47,538 nucleotides of DNA, taken from Saprospiraceae bacterium UBA2329 (GTDB lineage Bacteria > Bacteroidota > Bacteroidia > Chitinophagales > Saprospiraceae). Of this stretch, positions 41,731 to 47,538 are shown piece by piece. Every line of letters starts with the position of its first letter. The stretch's first letter is position 1. Position numbers and translations under genes: made by a program. The notes under the pieces were generated by a model, which saw only the letters and a program-made list of their open reading frames with translations, did no database searches and was not told the origin of the DNA. The stretch spans positions 1 through 47,538 of the forward strand of contig DDUV01000064.1 in assembly GCA_002344975.1 (NCBI GenBank), read 5' to 3'.

Positions 41731-41847
41731 TTCTTTGACAATAGTGTGGGAACAGATTTAGCGGAAGGCAGGACGACTGTAAGGAGGCATGATTTTCGCT
41801 AAATCTGTTCCTTTAAGCACACTATTTGTCAAAGAATCAAATTTTAA
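41719..41847. repeat. 129-bp near-palindrome before the metal-binding gene
   Basis: The arms TTTGACAATAGTGTG...AACAGATTTAGCG (41734-41763) and CGCTAAATCTGTT...CACACTATTTGTCAAA (41797-41833) are nearly perfect inverted repeats; outer TTAAATTTT/AAATTTTAA bases extend the match. The loop holds AAGGAGG and an in-frame ATG (41789). The real start codon of the metal-binding protein is five bases after the right arm. It may be a small hairpin mobile element or a regulatory RNA structure. Confidence 0.7.
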
Positions 41848-41851
41848 AGCC

Positions 41852-42058
41852 ATGAAATTCAAAACCAATATCCATTGCAGCAATTGTGTGCGGTCGGTCA
41901 GCGGCTTTCTCAACGAGGCACAAGGGGTAGAACACTGGGAAGTGGACACAGCCCACCCGGATAAGATACTGACGGTGAGCGGTTCAGATGCGGAAACAGT
42001 AATAGCTGCCGTAGAGGAAGCCGGCTTCGATATCGTATTATTGGAGGAAGTTGGCTAA
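41852..42058 (+). CDS. Heavy-metal-associated (HMA) domain protein, metallochaperone-like
   Basis: A 68-residue single-domain protein with the ferredoxin-like HMA fold: MKFKTNIHCSNC carries the metal-binding Cys9 and Cys12 in a variant of GMTCxxC, and VEEAGFDIVLLEE closes the domain. It would bind Cu(I) or Zn(II) and pass it to a partner. A longer 89-residue form could start at ATG 41789 within the palindrome, where AAGGAGG is only one base away, too close for normal use, so I chose 41852. It is convergent with an ArsR gene, with two bases between the stops. Confidence 0.85.
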   Translation: MKFKTNIHCSNCVRSVSGFLNEAQGVEHWEVDTAHPDKILTVSGSDAETVIAAVEEAGFDIVLLEEVG

Positions 42059-42060
42059 GA

Positions 42061-42378
42061 TTACAGCCCTTGTGGACATTTTTCGATGCACTCAATGAGC
42101 CGCGATACTTCGATGCGTTTGAGGGAGTAGTACATGCAACGGCCCTCGCGTTGTACGCTGAGTACCCCGTTGAGGCGCATGGTTTGCAGGTGATGTGAGG
42201 TGAGCGACTGTTCGCTGTTCAGCGTGTCGCATATTTCCGTGACAGTCAGGCGGGGGTGCTTTTCCAACAAATGCACGATACTCAGGCGCATGGGGTGCGC
42301 TATGGTTTTCAGAATATTAGCAACGCGTTCCAATTTGGCGGCTTCATCTGAATGGATGGCAATGGCCTGAGTCGTCAT
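42061..42378 (-). CDS. ArsR/SmtB-family metal-responsive repressor candidate
   Basis: A 105-residue winged-helix regulator: ILKTIAHPMRLSIVHLLEKH (helices 1-2), TVTEICDTL and QSLTSHHLQTMRLNGVLSV (recognition helix), REGRCMYYSLK (wing). It has a single Cys (EICDTL) where ArsR/CadC have two, plus Cys residues near the wing and C terminus (RCMYY, IECIEKC) that could bind a metal. It probably controls its own promoter and possibly the convergent metal-binding gene. TCAA and TTGA half sites occur near 42410-42425 but are too weak to call. Confidence 0.9.
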   Translation of the reverse strand: MTTQAIAIHSDEAAKLERVANILKTIAHPMRLSIVHLLEKHPRLTVTEICDTLNSEQSLTSHHLQTMRLNGVLSVQREGRCMYYSLKRIEVSRLIECIEKCPQGL

Positions 42379-42457
42379 GATGTATGAAGGTTTTTTTGTA
42401 TAAAATCCCTCAATAAACCCCTTGATGAAAGAATAGTTTAAAATCCGATAGAATTAG

Positions 42458-42553
42458 TATGAAAATATTTCAATTCCTATAATTGCCAACATCACAGGCC
42501 TAACTGAGGAGGAAGTATTGCAGGTATTAAAACAAAATGGACTGTTGCCCTGA
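42458..42553 (+). pseudogene. C-terminal tail of an Rpn-type gene
   Basis: After a TAG the plus strand reads 31 residues ending IIANITGLTEEEVLQVLKQ then NGLLP and TGA. The ITGLTEEEVLQVLKQNGL part matches the C-terminal motif of the intact Rpn-type nuclease at 27.1 kb (ITGLSIEEVRSIADRLGL). The rest of the gene is absent. The remaining 80 bases up to the ArsR gene are AT-rich leader sequence. Confidence 0.6.
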
Positions 42554-42556
42554 GCG

Positions 42557-43657
42557 CTATTTCCCGTTCCCATAAATAACTCCGCCCCCAATCACGTCGT
42601 CGCCTTCGTAAAAGACCGCCGATTGGCCGGGCGCTACGCCGCTCACGTTGGCAAAAAAATCCACAAACACCTTATCATCTCCGATGTTACTCAGTCGGCT
42701 CAGCGTGCCGCGGTCTTTGTAGCGAATGCGGGTCACGGCTTCAATACCCTCCGGAATCTGTGCGTATTTCATCGGGTTCACCTGGCCCACCGTCATACCG
42801 TTCCTGATCAGTTCTTCCAATCGCCCCAACACAACGGTATTGGTTTCCGGCCTGATCTCTGTGACGAACATCGGTTCGCCGAAGGCCATGCCCAAGCCCT
42901 TGCGTTGCCCGATGGTGTAAAAAGGATAGCCCTCGTGTACGCCCAGGATTTTACCTTCCGTGTTGACAAAATGACCTCCGGCTACCCGCTCTTCCAGGCC
43001 TTCTACCTTCCGTTTGAGGAAACTCCGGTAGTCGTTGTCGGGCACAAAGCAGATTTCATAGCTCTCGGCTTTTTTCGACAGTTCCAAAAAACCCATATCG
43101 GCAGCCATCTGGCGCACCTGCGGCTTGGTGAAACCACCCAGAGGGAACTGGCTGCGCTGTAAACATTCCTGGCTAAGTCCCCACAGTACATACGACTGGT
43201 CTTTGTTGTCGTCCACGGCTTTGGAGATGAATTTTCGCCCCTCATGCTCTTTGATAATGGCATAATGGCCGGTGGCAATAAACTGACAATCAAGTGCATC
43301 GGCCCGTTTGAGCAGCGCGCTCCACTTGATATGCGTATTGCACAACACACAGGGATTGGGGGTTCGTCCGGCCAAATATTCATCTACGAAATTGTCTATC
43401 ACATAATCGCCGAACTCCTCCCGGATGTCCACAATAAAATGATGGAACCCCATAGTTACGGCTACCTGGCGCGCATCGTTGATGGAGTCCAAGCTGCAAC
43501 AGCCTGTTTCTTTCCGGCTTCCGCCCGAATTGGCATAATCCCATGTTTTCATGGTGATGCCCACCACCTCGTAGCCCTCTTCGTGCATCATCATGGCGGT
43601 GACGGTGCTGTCTATACCGCCGCTCATGGCTACCAATACTTTGCCGTGCTTGCTCAT
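42557..43657 (-). CDS. mnmA: tRNA-specific 2-thiouridylase MnmA
   Basis: A 366-residue enzyme that thiolates U34 of tRNA-Lys, -Glu and -Gln. Motifs: PP-loop AMSGGIDSTV at residues 10-19, first catalytic Cys in TPNPCVLCNTHIKW, the DQSYVLWGL segment, and the second catalytic Cys in SYEICFVPD. The C-terminal beta-barrel begins near YTIGQRKGLG and ends FYEGDDVIGGGVIYG. The length is normal and all active-site residues are present. It is a single-gene unit on the minus strand. Confidence 0.97.
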   Translation of the reverse strand: MSKHGKVLVAMSGGIDSTVTAMMMHEEGYEVVGITMKTWDYANSGGSRKETGCCSLDSINDARQVAVTMGFHHFIVDIREEFGDYVIDNFVDEYLAGRTPNPCVLCNTHIKWSALLKRADALDCQFIATGHYAIIKEHEGRKFISKAVDDNKDQSYVLWGLSQECLQRSQFPLGGFTKPQVRQMAADMGFLELSKKAESYEICFVPDNDYRSFLKRKVEGLEERVAGGHFVNTEGKILGVHEGYPFYTIGQRKGLGMAFGEPMFVTEIRPETNTVVLGRLEELIRNGMTVGQVNPMKYAQIPEGIEAVTRIRYKDRGTLSRLSNIGDDKVFVDFFANVSGVAPGQSAVFYEGDDVIGGGVIYGNGK

Positions 43658-44066
43658 TCCGTGCAGATATTTTGGAAAAGAAGTACAAATTTCCGTGCGG
43701 ATAGTTTTATCGCGCAGTGGTTTTTGCCCTTTCCCGGAAGGTAATTACGCCTGCGGCCCCAGCCCGGCAAGCTGCCGGCTATTCTTGCCATGACTCCGGT
43801 TCTTACCATCTCGCACGTTAAATGACATTCAGCCGACAATAATTCTGGCCAGCCGGCTCAATTTTTCGACCCGGCCATACGTTTTGAAGGAAATTGAAAG
43901 ATTTTCAGTATTTTTTTTCATTGGGAAGCCCTGATTGGGTTGGGAATAAAATTTTACAAAAGTTAAAAAAGCAACTATGATTTAAAGTTTCTACACCTTA
44001 TTTGGAATTAAATTCTTTAACAATTGTTTTTATTTCGTTAAAACGGAATAAAATTTTGTTAAAAAC

Positions 44067-44097
44067 TTGACAAATCGAAGTAACCGACGTAACTTTG
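44067..44097 (+). promoter_or_regulatory. Promoter of the outer-membrane barrel gene
   Basis: TTG (44067-44069) and TAACTTTG (44090-44097) are 20 bases apart, an excellent Bacteroidota promoter match in strongly AT-rich surroundings. The leader is about 65 bases. The 409 bp between mnmA and this promoter contain a CCGGCA/TGCCGG hairpin near 43764-43778 and AT-rich sequence, but no gene I can support. Confidence 0.7.
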
Positions 44098-44167
44098 CAG
44101 CGTCATATTGATAGTTCCAAACAAGCCGAATAATTGCTTTATTAACTAACTAACAAATTTGTTACCC

Positions 44168-44755
44168 ATGAAAAAGGTGCTTCTTTCCCTCGCTGTTCTG
44201 ACTCTTGCCTTGGCTGCCGCTCAAGCTCAGCCCATCCTTAAAAAAGGTTCTGTTGACTTTGCTGCCGGTGTAGGTCTTGTTCCTACTTATGTTGCCGACG
44301 GCGCACACATCAATATGCTGCCTGTGAATGTCCGTTTGGGCTATCGCATCAGCAACAATTTCAGCATGTCTGCTTTTGCAGCCTACTCTGCTTCTGAAAA
44401 AAACAATGTAGTTCGCCCCGACGAATCTATTGAAAATATTAAAAATCAAGATCTTACGCTGGGTTTACGCGGTGCAGTTCATGCCATTCGCGCCGAGCGT
44501 TTTGATGTATATGGCGGTTTTATGTTGGGCTACAACATGCCCAATACAGACATTACTCAAGTGAGCGGCCCCAAAACGGAAACGCCGCTTCCCGGTGGTC
44601 TGACGCCTTCTTTCAGCCGTCCGGCAACGAACAAACTCACTTACAGCGGATTTATTGGCGCGTCTTATCTGACAGGCCGCAACCTCGGCTTCTTTGGTGA
44701 AGTCGGCTACGGCATCTCCCTGTTCAATGTAGGGATGCAGTGGAAATTGCGTTGA
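44168..44755 (+). CDS. Outer-membrane beta-barrel protein
   Basis: A 195-residue protein starting at the ATG of MKKVLL, with a signal peptide ending AAAQAQ. The mature part shows eight alternating hydrophobic strands with aromatic girdles (SVDFAAGVGLVPTYV, FSMSAFAAYSASE, LTLGLRGAVHAIR, YGGFMLGYNMP, YSGFIGASYLTG, LGFFGEVGYGISLFNVGMQWKLR as a landmark) and ends in an amphipathic strand with a C-terminal aromatic and Arg. This is the pattern of small OmpW/OmpA-like porin-type barrels. Strong promoter and terminator suggest high expression. Confidence 0.85.
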   Translation: MKKVLLSLAVLTLALAAAQAQPILKKGSVDFAAGVGLVPTYVADGAHINMLPVNVRLGYRISNNFSMSAFAAYSASEKNNVVRPDESIENIKNQDLTLGLRGAVHAIRAERFDVYGGFMLGYNMPNTDITQVSGPKTETPLPGGLTPSFSRPATNKLTYSGFIGASYLTGRNLGFFGEVGYGISLFNVGMQWKLR

Positions 44756-44800
44756 TCTGACAGACAGTTTACGCCCACCCCCAATCAACCAAATTTTTGC

Positions 44801-44845
44801 GATGAGTCGCTTCCCTCTTGTGCGGAAGCGGCTCATCGCTTTTTA
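44801..44845 (+). terminator. Strong intrinsic terminator after the barrel gene
   Basis: GATGAGTCGCTTCC pairs with GGAAGCGGCTCATC in a 14-bp stem with one T-G pair and a 9-base loop, followed by GCTTTTT. It is 46 bases after the stop codon. Confidence 0.85.
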
Positions 44846-44908
44846 AGACAGTCCTTAATACATTTTACCCTGGCCTGACTATGGAGAGCTAAGCATGTTA
44901 AAGAAACA

Positions 44909-47128
44909 TCACACATTCAGCCAATATGTCCATTTGGCTACCAATGCCCTGTTTTTGGTGCTGATATTGAGTGCGTTGTAATTGTCGGTATAAACTAAGA
45001 AAAAGTCGGATACCGGCGCATACCGCCATTGCAGGCGGGCATTGATGTTGATGTTGTCAATTTGCTGATTGTACTGAATGAACGTGGTGAGGAACACGCT
45101 TTTGCTGAAAGTGAGGTCAATGCGCGGCCCGATGAGCACTACCGACGCATCGGAATATGGTTCCGGAAGATCAATGGCTGTATAGTTAATATTGATCGCA
45201 ATGGCCCCGTAGGGCTGATAACGGTAGCTGACCGAGCCTTCCAGATTAAAGGCGTAACCGTTGAAATACTGTCCGAAAGCAGGCTCGATGCGGTAGTTGA
45301 GTTTGGGCCTGCGGTCTGACTGAAAGGAGCCTCCCACGCCCGTGAAGTTGTAGGCTGTTCCTGCCGGCAAGGGCCGTCCACCTGTTCCGGAGGGATCAAA
45401 ATCCTCGAATAAATAGATGTACTGATTGCTTATACCCGCGCTCATTTCTCCCGTATTGCGCATACTGCCCTCCCACCAAAGATTGTACTCATGGTCGGTG
45501 CGGCCCAGTTCGGGCATCCAAAGCAGAGATACCTCCGCACCGATGCTGTGTTGGTTGAATGCGCCTTTGCCGGGGTAGAAAAAATATTGCATATTGGGGC
45601 TGATGCGGAAAAAATTCTTGCGTGGCACGAAGCCCACCTCGGCGTTGTAGCCATTGCCGATCCATTGGTGTTCCCAGGCTGCGGACCAGCGCTTCACCCT
45701 GTACTCCATATTGGCGCCATGCGCGAAAGCGCCCTCGTTGGAACCCGGCGAAAAAGACCGGTGGTAAAAAATCTTGCCTGTGAGTTTGTTGTCAGAGGAG
45801 GCCATGTTGTAGTCTAACCCAGCCACCCTGTTGAATGCAGGAGCGGAGCCGGAACTGTCGGAACGGGCAAAGGATTGTTTGTTGACAAACATGGCGGCTA
45901 TATTCGAGCGACTGAAAATCTTGCGTTGCATGGCGGCTACGGTATAGTTGGTGCTGGGCTGGTCGAGGTTTTTGTTCGGGGCTGTTTGCATGCTCAGCAG
46001 CCCGATGCGCCAGTTGTTGTCCAATTTACCGCTCAGGCGGGCGCCGCCGTAGATCGGATTCTGGATGTTCTGGCCTGTGGAGGGGTCTTGCGTGACGCCG
46101 ATGCGCCTCGAAAAAAAAGGATTGATGCGCCCATTGCCGAAAGAACTGAACAGGTCGGCATTTTCTAAAAAAAACTGGCGCCGCTCTGGGAAAAATATCT
46201 CAAACCGATCTAAGTTGATGACCTGTTGATCTACTTCTACTTGCGAAAAATCGGGGTTGACGGTAAGGTCGAGGTTGAGGCCGGAACTGATCTGTATTTT
46301 GGCATCTGCGCCGAGGTTGAAATTGTATTCCGGGCGGGAATCGGGAATACGGACGCCGTCCTCCACGAAGCGGTGCGCGTAGCCGGTATTGACATAAGGA
46401 ATGATGGAGGCATTGGCGCCGGGCTTGCGCAAGGGCGCGTCCCAGATTATTTTGCCCATATACCCCAAACTCATAATGGGCTGGTTTTGTGGAATGCGGT
46501 TCCAGGTGGACTGCACATTGGCCTGCATATCAAAGCGGTAGCTGTTGAAAAACCATTCTGTATCGCCTTCGCGGAATCGGAGCGAACTGAAGGGAATGGC
46601 CAATTCGCAACTCCAATAGCCCTCGTGAATGTTGGAGGCGCCCTGCCATTTGTTGTCCCAGAACTCGTCGAAGTCTCGCCCCGGATCCACGCCGCCGTTG
46701 GAAATGAGCGCTTCGCGAGTGACGCCGAGCGGGTTCATACCAAATACGATGGCGTTGGTGCGGTCGCGGAAGGTATCGAATACGAAAGTGATGTTGTCGT
46801 TGCCTCCGGCCCGATAGTCGCGGCGCAGAGAAGGGATGACAAAGTTGGAATCTTTGGAATAACACTTGGCGGCCACATAGAGGAATTGGTCGTCGTAGGT
46901 CATAAATATTTCCGTATCCCAGGGCGCTCTGACGGAGTCAGTGGGGAAAAGTTGCCAAAACTGCCGCGCCGGTTGGCCGGTAAACCAGGCGGCTTCCGTT
47001 ACATCGCCGTCTATTTTCGGGCGTTCGGATGTTTTTTTCAAAAGGATCGGCGGTTGAAATTCAACAGGTTGGGCGGACATCATTGCCGAAAGGCAACAGA
47101 AAGCAAACAGGGGAGCAATCAGGCGCAT
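44909..47128 (-). CDS. DUF5916 outer-membrane protein with CBM9-like N terminus
   Basis: A 739-residue exported protein. The start is the ATG at 47126-47128, followed by a signal peptide ending MMSAQ. Residues about 20-230 resemble the CBM9-like carbohydrate-binding domain seen in many such proteins: KIDGDVTEAAW and the strands FMTYDDQFLYVAAKCY and DNITFVFDTF. The remaining 500 residues are a DUF5916 region with alternating strands ending in aromatic residues, typical of a large outer-membrane barrel. The function of the family is not established; secretion or surface binding is likely. It is divergent from the Rpn gene at the window edge. Confidence 0.9.
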   Translation of the reverse strand: MRLIAPLFAFCCLSAMMSAQPVEFQPPILLKKTSERPKIDGDVTEAAWFTGQPARQFWQLFPTDSVRAPWDTEIFMTYDDQFLYVAAKCYSKDSNFVIPSLRRDYRAGGNDNITFVFDTFRDRTNAIVFGMNPLGVTREALISNGGVDPGRDFDEFWDNKWQGASNIHEGYWSCELAIPFSSLRFREGDTEWFFNSYRFDMQANVQSTWNRIPQNQPIMSLGYMGKIIWDAPLRKPGANASIIPYVNTGYAHRFVEDGVRIPDSRPEYNFNLGADAKIQISSGLNLDLTVNPDFSQVEVDQQVINLDRFEIFFPERRQFFLENADLFSSFGNGRINPFFSRRIGVTQDPSTGQNIQNPIYGGARLSGKLDNNWRIGLLSMQTAPNKNLDQPSTNYTVAAMQRKIFSRSNIAAMFVNKQSFARSDSSGSAPAFNRVAGLDYNMASSDNKLTGKIFYHRSFSPGSNEGAFAHGANMEYRVKRWSAAWEHQWIGNGYNAEVGFVPRKNFFRISPNMQYFFYPGKGAFNQHSIGAEVSLLWMPELGRTDHEYNLWWEGSMRNTGEMSAGISNQYIYLFEDFDPSGTGGRPLPAGTAYNFTGVGGSFQSDRRPKLNYRIEPAFGQYFNGYAFNLEGSVSYRYQPYGAIAININYTAIDLPEPYSDASVVLIGPRIDLTFSKSVFLTTFIQYNQQIDNININARLQWRYAPVSDFFLVYTDNYNALNISTKNRALVAKWTYWLNV

Positions 47129-47216
47129 GTGGTGTGACTTGTGTTCAATCAATTGACGCGCAAGATAGCTACTTTATGAGGAGGCATCGCTTACTTTTTC
47201 ATACCTTTGCCACACT

Positions 47217-47538
47217 ATGGCCGACGAGAACACCAGCGTACACAATCCGCACGACCGCTTCTTCAAGTCCCTGATGCACAATCGGGAGACGGCGATTGCT
47301 TTTTTGGAGGAATTTTTGCCTAATGAAGTGAAGGAGATACTGGATTTGCAAAGTCTGGAATTGGCCAATACCACCTTTCTGACCGACGAACTGAAGCAGT
47401 ATTTTTCCGACATTGTTTTCAAACTGAAAATGCGTGGTACAGAAGAATCCTCCTTCCTCAGCCTTCTGGTTGAACACAAATCCAATCCGGGCGAGTATGT
47501 GGAGTTTCAGTTGTTGGGCTACACGGCCAATGGCTACC
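47217..47538 (+). CDS. Rpn/YhgA-family nuclease, cut by the window edge
   Basis: The first 107 residues are visible: NPHDRFFKSLMHNRE, then FLEEFLPNEVKEILDLQSLELANT, FSDIVFKLKMRGTEESSFLSLLVEHKS as landmarks. The start HDRFFKxLM, the DIVF (catalytic Asp) and LLVEHKS (ExK) pattern are those of Rpn recombination-promoting nucleases (YhgA-like). The catalytic D...ExK core is complete. A TACCTTTG -7 box lies at 47202-47209, eight bases before the ATG. This is a different subfamily from the Rpn-type gene at 27.1 kb. Confidence 0.85.
   Translation, partial: MADENTSVHNPHDRFFKSLMHNRETAIAFLEEFLPNEVKEILDLQSLELANTTFLTDELKQYFSDIVFKLKMRGTEESSFLSLLVEHKSNPGEYVEFQLLGYTANGY

Noticed and set aside
1..47538. CRISPR array, rRNA or tRNA genes
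   Set aside because: No regularly spaced repeats and no tRNA or rRNA-like sequence were seen on either strand.

Overview
The window looks like chromosomal DNA of a Bacteroidota bacterium, most likely of the Saprospiria/Chitinophagia type (class-level placement is inference). Four things support this. Several promoters match the Bacteroidota form TTG-N20/21-TAnnTTTG. Start codons mostly lack a Shine-Dalgarno sequence. Signal peptides often end in SAQ or AQA. Typical families are present: Y_Y_Y/HisKA_3 sensor kinases, a DUF5916 outer-membrane protein, a PKD lipoprotein and an IcmF mutase. I saw no rRNA, tRNA or CRISPR array.

Layout. 0.1-5.4 kb (minus): a secreted NTF2-like protein and a tandem array of sensor kinases, with two intact genes and a decayed tail of a third. 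5.5-10 kb: housekeeping genes rpsT, birA, rsfS and ftsH plus two small membrane proteins. 10-17.3 kb: a TetR-controlled efflux operon (TetR, TolC, HlyD, two ABC ATPases, two ABC-2 permeases) with two matching operator-like palindromes. REP-like repeats sit between hlyD and the first ATPase. 17.4-20.5 kb (minus): a fusion of a PhlG-like C-C hydrolase with a berberine-bridge-type flavin oxidase, next to a Crp/Fnr regulator. 20.6-25.9 kb: a DUF234-type ATPase, a diacylglycerol-kinase-like enzyme and a TPR-CHAT lipoprotein.

25.9-31.1 kb is the accessory part, with lower GC. It holds an IS4-family transposase relic joined to an IS end, a possible integron-cassette-like unit (PKD lipoprotein and Rpn nuclease followed by an attC-like site), a PH-like membrane protein and a UbiB-family kinase. 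Two MITE copies (19.7 and 30.9 kb) share their end with the IS4 relic. 31.1-34.5 kb: orphan ExbD, RhlE helicase, a decayed gene, a Cys-rich lipoprotein and a RAYT transposase relic. 34.5-41.7 kb: central carbon metabolism, with the fused mutase IcmF, a class A beta-lactamase-like hydrolase and the malic enzyme MaeB. 41.7-43.7 kb: a 129-bp near-palindrome, a heavy-metal-binding protein convergent with an ArsR regulator, an Rpn gene tail and mnmA. 44-47.5 kb: an outer-membrane barrel protein with a clear promoter and terminator, a DUF5916 protein, and the start of a second Rpn nuclease cut by the window edge.

The most notable points are the unnamed double-GTW sensor module shared by the tandem kinases, the PhlG-oxidase fusion, the MITE/IS4 family, the integron-like cassette and the TetR operator pair.
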